Assembly: GCA_963779095.1 (NCBI GenBank)
Contig: CAVZWU010000004.1
Coordinates: 12,888 to 76,887, forward strand
Origin: Roseiarcus sp963779095
GTDB lineage: Bacteria > Pseudomonadota > Alphaproteobacteria > Rhizobiales > Beijerinckiaceae
Length of the DNA stretch: 64,000 bases
Direction: 5' to 3'
Shown here: piece after piece, positions 8,821 to 18,318 of the stretch
How the letters are laid out: each line of letters begins with the position of its first letter
Numbering within the stretch: position 1 is the stretch's first letter
Notes under the pieces: generated by a model
What the model saw: the letters and a program-made list of their open reading frames with translations, nothing else
Database searches by the model: none
Told to the model about the DNA's origin: nothing
Program-made: the position numbers and the translations under genes

Positions 8821-9955
8821 ATGCGCCTCAAGATCTCCCTCGCAGCTCTCGCCGCAATCGGCGTTGCAACAGTCGTCGGCTTCCGCATCGCGGGCGACCA
8901 CGCGGACGGCGCCACGGAATCTGCGCCTGCGCCAGCGATGATGGCGATGCCGGTGCCGGTGGTCCCGGTGGTCAGAAAAACGCTGCCGATCTATCTCGAA
9001 TATCCCGGGCGCATCGAATCGATCCGCAGCATCGCCTTACAGGCGCGCGTGTCGGGCTACATCGACGCGCAGCCCGCGGCAGACGGCGCCGACGTCAAGA
9101 GCGGCGATCTCCTCTACAAGATCGATCCGCGCGACCTTGAGGCCGCGCTCGAGCAGGCGAATGCGCAGGCGCAGCGCGATCTGGCGTCGCTCGAATATGC
9201 GAAGGCCAATTTTGGCCGCGGCGAGGAATTGGTCAAAAGCGGCTTCGTCACCAAGGACGCCTACGATCAGCGTGCGAGCTCCATGCATCAGATGGAGGCG
9301 CAGTTGGCGCTCGACCGCGCGACGATCCAAGCGGCGAAGCTCAATCTCGGGTACACCGAGATCCGTGCGCCTTTCGCAGGCAGGCTCGGGCGCAACCAGG
9401 CGGCCAAGGGCGCGCACTGGTCAGTCCGACGACCGTGGCGCTGAATACCCTGGTCCAGCTTGACCCGATCTATATCGCGTTCAACCCGAGCGAGTCGGAT
9501 CTGGCGGAGATCGTCCGGGCGCGGGCCGCGGGCAAAGTCGAAGCCGAGATCTCACTTGCGGGGAGCGATACAATCCGTAAGGGCGAACTGACCTTCCTCG
9601 ATAACGTCGTCGACAAGACGACAGGCACCATCGTGGCGCGCGTCACCATCGCCAATCCCGACTTCACCCTGTTGCCGGCCAGTATGTCAGGGTACGGCTG
9701 CACCTGAGGGACGAGCCCGATGCGCTGATGGCGCCGATGGCGGCGCTCGGGTCCAGCCAGACGGGCAAATACGTCTACGTCGTCGGAGAAGGTGAGAGAG
9801 CTGAGCAGCGCCCCCTCACGCTTGGGACGACCGACGGCGAGCTTGTCAGCGTGGTGAAGGGGCTGAACGAGGGCGACCGCGTCATCGTCGGCAACTTGCA
9901 GAAGATCGGCCCGGGCTCACCGGTCAAGCCCCTGCCGCAGGCGCGCAGCCCATGA
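8821..9955 (+). CDS. RND efflux periplasmic adaptor (MFP/AcrA-like), two frameshifts
   Basis: This membrane-fusion protein would link the RND permease to an outer-membrane channel. An N-terminal hydrophobic segment (SLAALAAIGVATVVGF) anchors or exports it. Then come the lipoyl-like domain (YPGRIESIRSIALQARVSGY, DVKSGDLLYKIDPRDLEAAL), the coiled-coil hairpin at about residues 100-175, and the beta-barrel domain (NTLVQLDPIYIAFNPSESDL). Frame breaks fall near 9413 (after NQAAKGA) and near 9675 (after FTLLP); restoring them gives a continuous protein ending at TGA 9953. I chose ATG 8821 because AGGAG lies seven bases upstream; an ATG at 8800 overlaps the permease stop as ATGA and is the alternative. 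No outer-membrane factor gene follows. Confidence 0.84.
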
Positions 9956-9966
9956 CCTGAACAGGG

Positions 9967-11148
9967 TCAGACGTGGCGATCACGCGATCGTTGAGGCTGA
10001 GCGTCCTCAATGCGCTCCCCGCGCTTCAAACGGCGCTGCGCCGCGGCCGACTTGACCTTGAGGGTCCAAACCCGGACCGGACTCGCCCGGCCTCGCAGGT
10101 TATATTCGCCTCGGTCCTCCAGTTGGCCGATACACTCGGCGGCGATTTCGGGAGACAATGCGCAGGTCGCCCGAACGACAGGGTCCCCGACCACCAACGG
10201 CGTCCCGAGGGAGCGACTCAGGGCCTGCAGTCGAGCGGCCGTGTTGACCGTATCCCCGATCACCGCGAATGACATGCTCTGTTCGCTGCCGACATCTCCG
10301 ACCACGACCGGGCCAAAGTTGAGACCGATGCCGATATCGAGCCGAGCTTCTCCCCGCCCCTCGCGTTCGTCGTTCCAGCATTCGAGCGCGCGGAGCATCA
10401 TCTCGGCGCAGTTGAGAGCGTTAGCGGGATCGTCCGAACTTGCAGCCGGGACGCCAAACACGGCAAGAATCCCGTCGCCCATGTATTGATCCACGGTGCC
10501 GCCGCTGGCGAAGATCTGCGCCGTCATTCGGGTATGAAACTCGCGCAACAAGGCGAGCACGTCCTCGGGAGCCATCACCTCCGCAATTCTCGTAAACCCA
10601 ACGATATCGACAAACAGAACGGCCACAGTCTCCCGGCGGCCTGCGCCGAGCGGTTCGTCCCGCGCCGCCAGCAATTCGACAATGTTTGGCGAAAAATAGC
10701 GCGAAAGATTGTTTCGCGCTCGTTCAGCCGCCATGCGCTGCCGCTCCATCTCCCGCAGCTTTGCGATATTGGCAAGCGCCTTGTGGACGGTGATCTCGAG
10801 ATCGCTCAGATCCACCGGCTTGGTGATAAAATCAAACGCGCCGCGGTTCATTGCGGTTCGCAGATTCGTCATATCTCCGTACGCCGAGACAATGATCGCC
10901 TGCACCGCCGACTGGCGGTCGCGAAGTTCGCTGAGCAACGCCAAGCCGTCCATCACAGGCATGTTGATGTCGAGCAACATGAGTTCGATGTCAGGTTCGG
11001 CCGATAACGCCGTCAACGCCTCCTCGCCGTGGCGAGCAAAGCGGAAATCGAATTCCTCGTCGCGGATCTGCCGCCGGAAGCGTTGTTTGATCAAGAGTTC
11101 GAAATCAGGCTCGTCATCCACGGCGAGAATCTTGGCTGCGATGGTCAA
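9967..11148 (-). CDS. Response-regulator receiver fused to class III nucleotidyl cyclase
   Basis: This 393-residue cytoplasmic protein has a CheY-like receiver (residues 1-125; acidic pocket DDE, phospho-acceptor Asp in LLDINMPVMDGL, Lys in FITKPVD), a short helical linker, and a class III cyclase homology domain (about 170-345). Both metal Asp residues are seen in VLFVDIVGFTRIAE and MGDGILAVFG, as are the Asn and Arg of VNTAARLQ. The position that is usually the adenine-specifying Lys appears to be Gln (TVDQYMGDG), while the second specificity Asp in VIGDTVNTA is kept, so ATP selectivity is uncertain. It lies ten bases after a single-domain response regulator and downstream of a histidine kinase, all on one strand, so phosphorylation probably controls second-messenger synthesis. 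Confidence 0.9.
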   Translation of the reverse strand: MTIAAKILAVDDEPDFELLIKQRFRRQIRDEEFDFRFARHGEEALTALSAEPDIELMLLDINMPVMDGLALLSELRDRQSAVQAIIVSAYGDMTNLRTAMNRGAFDFITKPVDLSDLEITVHKALANIAKLREMERQRMAAERARNNLSRYFSPNIVELLAARDEPLGAGRRETVAVLFVDIVGFTRIAEVMAPEDVLALLREFHTRMTAQIFASGGTVDQYMGDGILAVFGVPAASSDDPANALNCAEMMLRALECWNDEREGRGEARLDIGIGLNFGPVVVGDVGSEQSMSFAVIGDTVNTAARLQALSRSLGTPLVVGDPVVRATCALSPEIAAECIGQLEDRGEYNLRGRASPVRVWTLKVKSAAAQRRLKRGERIEDAQPQRSRDRHV

Positions 11149-11158
11149 TGGGCCTCCC

Positions 11159-11548
11159 CTAAATCGATGGCGTGTGCAATTGCCGCAAACGAACCTTCAA
11201 GACATCAAAGTCGACCGGCTTGGTCAGAAAATCAGTAGCGCCGCTTTCGGACGCGCGACGGCGCCTTTCGTCGTCCCCATAGGCCGTCAGCATCATCACA
11301 GGCAGCTCTGGCCGTCTCTTCTTGATCTCCCGCAGCAGGGCGAGACCATCCATTCCAGGCATATTGATGTCTGACAGGATTACGATGAGCTCAGGCTCGA
11401 TTTCGTCACGAAGACGTTCAAGCGCTTCTGAAGCCGAAAGCGCAAAATGGAGCACATAAACGCCCTCCCGCGTCTCACGTCGAAATTGTTGGCGAAAGAG
11501 GACCCCGACATCGGGTTCGTCATCGACAATCAAGATGCTGACAGTCAT
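11159..11548 (-). CDS. Single-domain response regulator (CheY-like)
   Basis: A 129-residue stand-alone receiver domain. The acidic pair is in ILIVDDEPDVG, the phospho-acceptor Asp in VILSDINMPGMDGLAL, the Thr/Ser switch region near MMLTAYGDD, and the conserved Lys in DFLTKPVDFD. It has no output domain. It lies between the histidine kinase (24 bases upstream) and the receiver-cyclase (10 bases downstream), so it may act as a phosphate shuttle or sink in that pathway. Confidence 0.92.
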   Translation of the reverse strand: MTVSILIVDDEPDVGVLFRQQFRRETREGVYVLHFALSASEALERLRDEIEPELIVILSDINMPGMDGLALLREIKKRRPELPVMMLTAYGDDERRRRASESGATDFLTKPVDFDVLKVRLRQLHTPSI

Positions 11549-11572
11549 GATCGGCTACTCAGACCGGAGAAT

Positions 11573-13231
11573 TTAGTGCATCTTTGTGCCCGCGGCCCGT
11601 GGCAGACATACGGAGAATTCGGTGAACTCTCCGGCCGCGCTCGAGACCTCGATCGTCCCGCGATGCTGTTTGGTGACGATTTCATAGCTGATCGACAATC
11701 CTAGCCCCGTCCCCTCGCCGGTCGGCTTGGTCGTGAAAAACGGCTGGAAAAGCTTGTCCCGGACCTCGGGGGGAACACCGCCCCCGTTGTCGCGCACCCG
11801 CACCTCGACTACGCCGCCGAGGTCGCGGGTGGTCACCGTCAATGTCGGTCTATATTCTCCATTGTTTATCTCTCGATGGCGCTTGTTCGTGGCGTAGAAG
11901 GCGTTGCCGTAGAGGTTGAGGAGCACTCGCGTCACGTCTTGAGGCACAAGCGCGATCGGCGCAATATGTTCCGCGTAAGCCCTTTCTATCGTGACGTTGA
12001 AGTTCTGGTCCTGAGCGCGGGCGCCGTGATAGGCGAGATTGAGTGACTCGTCCACCAATGCGTTGAAATCGACGGTTTCGCGGTTCCCGCCGCCCCCACT
12101 GCGGGAATGAGCCAGCATGCTCTTGACGATGTTGTCCGCGCGCCGGCCATGCTCAACGATCCGTTGGAGGTTGCCCACCAACAGATCGCTGGCCTCGCCG
12201 ACTTCGCGCCGCCGTCTCTCGTCGAGCGATTGGAGTCCCGGCTCAACGGCCGCGTTCAGTTCATCCAGCAGACCGACAGAAAGACTGGCGAAGTTGTTGA
12301 CGAAATTGAGCGGGTTCTTGATCTCGTGAGCGATCCCGGCGGTCAATTGACCGAGTGACGCCATCTTTTCAGCCTGAATGAGATTGGCCTGGGCCGCCTT
12401 CAGGTCATGCAGCGCGGCCTCGGCCATGTCGCGCGCCGTTCGGGTCTCTAACTCCGCGCTTTGTCGTTCGCGTTCGAGCCGATTCCGCTCGATCAGGCTG
12501 TCGCGCAACATGCCGAGCGTTTTTGTCATAGCTGCGATCTCGGGGACGCCGGAAGGCGCCATTGAGACTTTCAGTTCGCCTTGCGTGATTGAGGCAATCC
12601 CGCGATCGAGCTCTTTCAGTGGAGCGGTGATGGAGCGCACGGTCAAGGCGGTGAAGCCGAATGCGAGCGCCAGCGCGCCAATTCCGCCCGCTACCGCAAG
12701 CTTGACGGCGAGGCCCGCCTGGCGCGTGGAGACGTCTCGCCGGGCGACGGCCTGTTGCTCGATTCTCTCCACGATCCGGTCGAGCCGGTCGTCGATAGCC
12801 ATGATGTAGCTTTTGGCCCGGGCGAGCAAAGCGTCGCCGGCGGCGCTGTCGTCACTTGAGTAGGCGAGGGCCGCCTGCCGCGTGAGATCGATCATGGCGT
12901 CAGCTTCGCCTCCGATCGCGGCGACGACGGCGGGATCGACCGCGGAAATCGCCTTCAGATCGGAATCCAGCCCCGCCTTCGCGACATCCGCCGCTTGCTG
13001 AGAGCGAGCGAGACGCGTCACGGCGGAGTCGATGGCCCAGTACTTCAAGTCACCGAAGTGCTTGCTGGCTGAATTGGCGCTCCTGACCACCGAGACGAGC
13101 CGCGCTTCCTCGGCGAGGCTCTGCTGGTCTCGGACCAGCTCTCGGATTAGAAGCGCGGACGACCCTGCGAGGATCGCTAGCAGCAGGACTGACAAAAAGA
13201 TCAGTCTTAGGCGAATCGAGATGTTTGGCAT
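11573..13231 (-). CDS. Membrane sensor histidine kinase with HAMP domain
   Basis: A 552-residue inner-membrane kinase. TM1 (LIFLSVLLLAILAGSSALLI) and TM2 (LAVAGGIGALALAFGFTALT) flank a helical periplasmic region of about 150 residues. A HAMP linker (RSITAPLKELDRGIASI), a coiled coil, a dimerisation helix with the phospho-accepting His in GIAHEIKNPLNF, and an ATPase domain with N box (LLNLYGNAFYAT), G1 (VRDNGGGVPPEV) and G2 (GEGTGLGLSIS) follow. The frame is open 30 codons further upstream, but MPNISIRLRLIF at 13231 is the natural start of the membrane helix. It heads the kinase-regulator-cyclase operon. The signal sensed is unknown. Confidence 0.9.
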   Translation of the reverse strand: MPNISIRLRLIFLSVLLLAILAGSSALLIRELVRDQQSLAEEARLVSVVRSANSASKHFGDLKYWAIDSAVTRLARSQQAADVAKAGLDSDLKAISAVDPAVVAAIGGEADAMIDLTRQAALAYSSDDSAAGDALLARAKSYIMAIDDRLDRIVERIEQQAVARRDVSTRQAGLAVKLAVAGGIGALALAFGFTALTVRSITAPLKELDRGIASITQGELKVSMAPSGVPEIAAMTKTLGMLRDSLIERNRLERERQSAELETRTARDMAEAALHDLKAAQANLIQAEKMASLGQLTAGIAHEIKNPLNFVNNFASLSVGLLDELNAAVEPGLQSLDERRRREVGEASDLLVGNLQRIVEHGRRADNIVKSMLAHSRSGGGGNRETVDFNALVDESLNLAYHGARAQDQNFNVTIERAYAEHIAPIALVPQDVTRVLLNLYGNAFYATNKRHREINNGEYRPTLTVTTRDLGGVVEVRVRDNGGGVPPEVRDKLFQPFFTTKPTGEGTGLGLSISYEIVTKQHRGTIEVSSAAGEFTEFSVCLPRAAGTKMH

Positions 13232-13478
13232 CAATCTCGTTTCAGAAGCGCCGCCGCGCGGCGTACAAAGCCGCGGACGGCGTACGCCAACCCTAGCTGC
13301 TCTCGCTGTGGCCCAGGTCACACGGCGACGAGGTCAATTCTCGGACCTAAGCATCATCCCATAGTTGGCGAGTTAGCAAAAGGGTGTCTACATTGGGGGC
13401 GAATTGTGCGATGAGACGGACGCTCAATCGCCGTTGTCTCCGGGAATCCATGTGATGTGGACCCAAAGGGAGGAAAAG

Positions 13479-13934
13479 ATGAAAGCCATGAAACGTCAGC
13501 GCGCTCTGGTTCCTTTCCTTCTCCTGCTTGGCCTTGTGAGTATAGGGCCCGCCCGTGCCGAAGCCGCTTCGTTCAAGGTCTCACTCACCGGCGCGCAATG
13601 CGTGCCTCCGGTGGACACGAAGGGCTCGGGGACCGCGGACCTGACCTACGACCGTGCGACCCGGGTCGTGACCTGGAACATTACTTACAACGGGTTGTCC
13701 AGCCCGACGACGATGGCTCATTTCCACGGTCCAGCCAAGCTAGGCCAAAACGCCCCGGTTGTGATCTGGCTAAGCGTCAAGGGGAGCCCGCCCTCGAATC
13801 CGATGACGGGGACCGCCACGCTTACCCCGGCGCAGGCAAAGCAGTTCACGGACGGCGAGTGGTATGTCAACGTGCACACTAAGGACCATCCTGCTGGAGA
13901 AATTCGCGGTCAGGTCGTTCTTCCCAAGAGTTGA
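13479..13934 (+). CDS. CHRD domain protein, exported
   Basis: A 151-residue protein with a signal peptide (MKAMKRQRALVPFLLLLGLV, cut near ARAEA) followed by one CHRD domain covering most of the mature part. Typical CHRD features are FKVSLTGAQCVPPVDTKGSG, the MAHFHGPA motif, and the closing WYVNVHTKDHPAGEIRGQV. CHRD domains occur in extracytoplasmic proteins and in chordin; their bacterial role is not established. The start is set by GGGAGGA five bases upstream. It is convergent with urtE and appears to stand alone. Confidence 0.9.
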   Translation: MKAMKRQRALVPFLLLLGLVSIGPARAEAASFKVSLTGAQCVPPVDTKGSGTADLTYDRATRVVTWNITYNGLSSPTTMAHFHGPAKLGQNAPVVIWLSVKGSPPSNPMTGTATLTPAQAKQFTDGEWYVNVHTKDHPAGEIRGQVVLPKS

Positions 13935-13987
13935 GAGGGAAGGGCTTTCTCCGGAAGCGGATCCAAGGCTCCCCCTGGGCGCTGCGC

Positions 13988-14683
13988 TCATACGGTGAGC
14001 CAGCGTCGAACCTCGCCCTCGTTCATCGCCTCGCGCGTCCCCGACAGAACAACCGCGCCGCGATCCATGACCGAGTAGTCGTCGGCGATGTCGCGCGCCC
14101 ATTCGAAATATTGCTCCACCACCAGGATCGCCATCTCGCCCTTGCGGCGCAGATGCACGAGCGCGCGGCCAATGTCCTTGATGATCGACGGTTGGATGCC
14201 TTCTGTCGGTTCATCGAGGATGAGGAGGTTGGGGCGCGTCACCAGTGCGCGGCCGATCGCCAATTGCTGCTGCTGACCGCCGGACAGATCCCCCCCACGC
14301 CGCCCCAGCACGTCGTTGAGGACGGGAAACAAGCTGAAGATCTCGTCGTCGATGACGCGCTGGTCGCGCGGTAGCGCCGCAAACCCGGTCATCAGGTTTT
14401 CCTTCACCGACAGCAGCGGGAAGATCTCGCGACCCTGCGGCACATAACCGAACCCCACCTTGGCCCGCTGATGGCTCGGCAGCGCGTTCATTTCCTTGCC
14501 GTTCCACTGGATCGAGCCGGAGGCGACCCCATGTTGGCCGACGATGGCGCGCAAAAGCGACGACTTGCCAACTCCATTGCGCCCCAGCACGCACAAGATT
14601 CGTCCGACCTCCGCCTTGACCGACACGGAGCGAAGCGCCTGCGCCGCGCCGTAGAAGAGATCGATTCGGTCGACGGTCAGCAT
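13988..14683 (-). CDS. urtE: Urea ABC transporter ATP-binding subunit UrtE
   Basis: This 231-residue ATPase is LivF-like and one of two nucleotide-binding subunits of the high-affinity urea importer. It has Walker A LGRNGVGKSSLLR, Q-loop in VGFGYVPQGREIFPLL, signature DLSGGQQQQLAIGRAL, Walker B LLILDEPTEGIQPSII and the H-loop region VEQYFEWA. GYVPQGREIFP and the EGIQPSI phrase are characteristic of UrtE. The frame opens 39 codons upstream, but MLTVDRIDLFYG at 14683 is the family start and lies four bases after the urtD stop. It is the last gene of the urt operon. Confidence 0.94.
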   Translation of the reverse strand: MLTVDRIDLFYGAAQALRSVSVKAEVGRILCVLGRNGVGKSSLLRAIVGQHGVASGSIQWNGKEMNALPSHQRAKVGFGYVPQGREIFPLLSVKENLMTGFAALPRDQRVIDDEIFSLFPVLNDVLGRRGGDLSGGQQQQLAIGRALVTRPNLLILDEPTEGIQPSIIKDIGRALVHLRRKGEMAILVVEQYFEWARDIADDYSVMDRGAVVLSGTREAMNEGEVRRWLTV

Positions 14684-14687
14684 GCCT

Positions 14688-15458
14688 TCACCGCCCCAGA
14701 TAGACTTCGACGACGCGCGGATCGGCGCTGACCTGATCAATCGTGCCTTCGGCGAGGACCGAACCCTCATGCAGGCAGGTAACCTTGACGCCCAGATCAC
14801 GCACGAACGACATGTCGTGCTCGACGACGATCACCGAATGATCGCGGGCGATGTCGCGCAGAAGATCCGCGGTCGCCGCCGTTTCACTGTCGGTCATACC
14901 GGCGACCGGCTCGTCGACCAAGAGGAGCTTCGGGTCCTGCGCCAGCAGCATGCCAATTTCCAGCCATTGCTTCTGTCCGTGCGACAATGATCCGGCGACG
15001 CGCGACCGATGATCGCGAAGCCGGGTCGTCGCGAGGATGGCGTCGATCGTTCGCAACGTCCCTGGGTCTTCGCGACCGAACAGGGTCGCGCGCACGCTGC
15101 GCGGCGCCTTCGTCGCCAGCAGGAGGTTGTCCTCGACCGTGTGGTTCTCGAACACTGTCGGCTTCTGAAACTTGCGTCCGACGCCGAGCGTTGCAATCTC
15201 GGCTTCGTCAAGCTTGGTCAGGTCATGGCGCCCGTCGAACATCACCTCCCCTTCGTCGGGACGCGTCTTACCGGTGATGACGTCCATCATTGTCGTCTTG
15301 CCGGCGCCGTTGGGGCCGATGATGGCGCGCATCTCGCCGGGCAGAAGCACCAGTGACAGGCTGCGTAGCGCCTTGTAGCCGTCGAACGAGACGCTGACTC
15401 CGTCCAGATAGAGGAGCGACTGTGTAAGAGTTGGATTGGCCGTCTCGGCGAGGCTCAC
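14688..15458 (-). CDS. urtD: Urea ABC transporter ATP-binding subunit UrtD
   Basis: A 256-residue LivG-like ATPase, the second nucleotide-binding subunit of the urea importer. Walker A is IIGPNGAGKTTMMDVITGKT, the Q-loop GRKFQKPTVFENHTV is the UrtD form, the signature SLSHGQKQWLEIGMLLAQDP (SHGQ rather than SGGQ) is typical of UrtD, and Walker B is LLLVDEPVAGMTD. It overlaps the end of urtC by four bases (ATGA). Confidence 0.94.
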   Translation of the reverse strand: MSLAETANPTLTQSLLYLDGVSVSFDGYKALRSLSLVLLPGEMRAIIGPNGAGKTTMMDVITGKTRPDEGEVMFDGRHDLTKLDEAEIATLGVGRKFQKPTVFENHTVEDNLLLATKAPRSVRATLFGREDPGTLRTIDAILATTRLRDHRSRVAGSLSHGQKQWLEIGMLLAQDPKLLLVDEPVAGMTDSETAATADLLRDIARDHSVIVVEHDMSFVRDLGVKVTCLHEGSVLAEGTIDQVSADPRVVEVYLGR

Positions 15459-16579
15459 GGCTCTGCGCCCTCCTCGACGGCGTCAACGGAGACGACCTCC
15501 CGCGGTTTCGGCTCGCTGCCTTTGAGCGCAAGGCCCAGCAGACCCTTCGGCAGAAACAGGGTCGTCAGGACGAACAGGAGGCCGAGGCCGTAGAGCCAAT
15601 ATTCGGGGAAGGCGCCGGTGAAATAGGTCTTGGCAAAGTTAACCGCAATCGCGCCGATCGCGGCGCCGATCAATGTCCCGCGGCCGCCGACCGCAACCCA
15701 GATCGCCGCCTCGATAGAGTTCGCGGGCGCAAATTCGCTCGGATTGATGATGCCGACCTGCGGCACATAGAGCGCGCCGGCGATCCCGGCGATGACGGCC
15801 GACACGACGAAGACGAACAGCTTGTAGTTCTCGACCCGGTAGCCGAGAAAGCGCATCCGGCTCTCCGCGTCGCGCACCGCGACCAGCGCTTTGCCGTATT
15901 TCGAGCCGATGATGGCGCGCGACACCGCATAAGCGATGATGAGCGCGATGGCGCTGGCCGAGAACAGGGCGGCCTTGGTCGAGGCGGACTGACGCGAGAA
16001 GCCGAGCAGGTCCTTGAAGTCGGTCAACCCGTTGTTGCCGCCGAAGCCGAAATCGTTGCGAAAGAACTCCTTGAAAAGAGCGAACGTCATCGCCTGGGTG
16101 ATGATCGAGAGATAGACGCCGGTCACCCGCGAGCGGAACGCGAACCAACCGAAGGCGAGCGCGAGCAGGCCCGGGACCAGCACCACCATCGCCATCGCGT
16201 AAGGAAACCAGTTGAAGCCCCACCAGGCGACCGGCAATTCCTTCCAGTTCAGGAACACCATGAAATCCGGTAGGATCGGGTTGGCGTAGACGCCGCGCGT
16301 CCCGATCTGGCGCATGAGATACATGCCCATCGCATAGCCGCCGAGGGCGAAAAACGCGGCGTGCCCCAGCGACAGAATCCCGCAATAACCCCAGACCAGA
16401 TCAAGCGCGACCGCGAGGATCGCGTAGCAGAGATATTTGCCGAGCAACTGTACCACATAGGGCGGCAAATAGAGCGGCGAACTGGGCGAGACCGCAAGCG
16501 ACAGCAACGGCACGGCGAGGGCCGCCGCGATGAGGATCGCGACGAAGACGATTCCGAACTGGTCGAGCCGCGTGCTCAT
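15455..16579 (-). CDS. urtC: Urea ABC transporter permease UrtC
   Basis: A 374-residue LivM-type inner-membrane permease with about eight to ten hydrophobic segments. The stretch YAILAVALDLVWGYCGILSL then GHAAFFALGGYAMGMYLM is diagnostic of UrtC, as is the long FLNWKELPVAWWGFNWFPYA insert and the late GRGTLIGAAIGAIAVNFAK. Start ATG at 16579 overlaps the urtB stop; the frame extends further but only through antisense of urtB. Intact, unlike urtB. Confidence 0.94.
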   Translation of the reverse strand: MSTRLDQFGIVFVAILIAAALAVPLLSLAVSPSSPLYLPPYVVQLLGKYLCYAILAVALDLVWGYCGILSLGHAAFFALGGYAMGMYLMRQIGTRGVYANPILPDFMVFLNWKELPVAWWGFNWFPYAMAMVVLVPGLLALAFGWFAFRSRVTGVYLSIITQAMTFALFKEFFRNDFGFGGNNGLTDFKDLLGFSRQSASTKAALFSASAIALIIAYAVSRAIIGSKYGKALVAVRDAESRMRFLGYRVENYKLFVFVVSAVIAGIAGALYVPQVGIINPSEFAPANSIEAAIWVAVGGRGTLIGAAIGAIAVNFAKTYFTGAFPEYWLYGLGLLFVLTTLFLPKGLLGLALKGSEPKPREVVSVDAVEEGAEP

Positions 16580-18203
16580 GCCTCCACCGCCCGGCCGCGC
16601 AGCGCGAAAAGGCCCCTCGGTCGTCTCTGGATGAAGAGAATGATGAAGATCAGGAGCACGATCTGGCCCTGGACGGCGCCGATCAATGGCTCGAGCAGCT
16701 TGTTGGCGAGCCCGATCAGAAGGGCGCCGAAGGCGGTGCCCCACAAGTTGCCGACCCCGCCGAACACAACGACCATAAAGCTGTCGATGATGTAGCCCTG
16801 GCCGAGGTTCGGCGAGACATTGTCGATCTGCGACAGCGCCACGCCCGCGATCCCCGCCACGCCGGATCCGAGCCCGAAGGCCAGCATGTCGATGCGCGCG
16901 GTCGAAATGCCCATCGACGCCGCCATGCGCCGGTTCTGGGTCACCGCGCGCATCTGCAGGCCGAAGGGCGTCGCGCGCAAAACGAGCTGGAGCCCGATGA
17001 ACACGACCGCCGAGAGGACGATGATCCAGAGGCGGTTGGTGGTGATCGATAGCCCGCCGATCTCGAAAGCGCCTGACATGAAAGGCGGATTGCTGACGAG
17101 GCGATTGTTCGCGCCGAAAATGCTGCGCACCAGTTGCTGCAGGATGAGGGAAACGCCCCAGGTCGCGAGCAGCGTCTCTCGAGCGGACGGGTGTAGAGAA
17201 AGCGGATCACCAGACGCTCGATCGCGATGCCGACGGCGCCGGCGACGACAAACGCGAGCGGAATGGCGAAGGCGAGCGACCAGTTCTGCAACGAAGGCGG
17301 CAGCAGCGTCTGCACGACATAGGTCGAATAGGCGCCGAGCATGACCATCTCGCCATGCGCCATGTTGATGACGCCCATGACGCCGAAGGTGATCGCCAGC
17401 CCTATAGCCGCCAGAAGCAGAACGGATGAGGCCGAAACGCCATACCAGAGGTTCTGCACGACGCTCCACAAAGCCAGGCGAGCATGGACGGCGCTCAAGG
17501 CGGATTGAGTGGCGCTTTTGACCGCTGGATCGGTCGCCCTCTGGGCGATCGAGTCGATGAGACTCTGCGCGTCCTGATCGCCGCGCGCCTTCAGCGTCGC
17601 GATCGCCGACAGACGGTCGGGGACGGAGGCGCTGTCGCTGGTGGCGAAGATCGCCGCCTCCGCGAGCTTGAGAGCGGCGGCGACGCGCGGATCGCTTTCC
17701 TTCGCGAGCTGGGCCTGAAGGGTGGGCAGCGCCTTGGCGTCGCGGGTCGTGAACACGTCTTGCGCCGCCTTGAGGCGCTTCTCGGGATCGGAACTGGCGA
17801 GGGTGAGCGATCCCATCGCGCCCTGAACGGCGTTTCTCGAGCGCGTTGTTGACGCGGACCTTCTTGAACGCTTCCGTCTCGACGCCTTCGACCGGCGCGC
17901 CGGTCTTGGCGTTGAGGATGCGCGCCGGCGGTCGTCTTGTAGGCGACGAGATGATCGGCGGGATCGATGAGGAGGCGATTGTCGCCGAGCGCGTCCAGAA
18001 TCGCGGCCGCCTGCGGCGGCGCCTCGGCCGCCAATTCGCTGACCGCCTTCTCGCTCTGGGGAAACTTGTCAGCGAGGAATTGAGCCAGGGTGTCGTCGAG
18101 CGCATCGGCGCGAGCCGCCGCGGCCGAGGGCGAGCAGCACGCCGGCGACGCCAAGCGCGCGGAGAACGCGAGAGGCGTGACAAAAGGCGCTTGAAAGCGG
18201 CAT
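16576..18203 (-). CDS. urtB: Urea ABC transporter permease UrtB, four frameshifts
   Basis: A LivH-type permease with the UrtB-specific N-terminal extracytoplasmic helical domain. The pieces in order are: a signal-like start (PLSSAFCHASRVLRALGVAG), the extracytoplasmic domain (DTLAQFLADKFPQSEKAV, then ILDALGDNRLLIDP), ILNAKTGAPVEGVETEAFKK, a HEAT-like segment (RLKAAQDVFTTRDAKALPTL), and the membrane domain (AIGLAITFGVMGVINMAHGE; LLATWGVSLILQQLVRSIFG; ending RPRGLFALRGRAVEA). Frame changes fall near 18123, 17925, 17835 and 17181; at the last, GAGAG appears to be a two-base duplication. An ATG at 18212 is an alternative start. Sequence identity to the family is high on both sides of each break, so errors in the sequence are more likely than old decay. 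Confidence 0.86.
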
Positions 18204-18318
18204 AACCACCATTTCGGTTAACCGGCCCAAATCCGACGTCGTCTCGTGACGTCGTCCGGGCTTTCGAGGAAGGCCCCTCACCCTCGGGAGGAGGAGGGGA
18301 GGGGCTCCGGGAACAACG

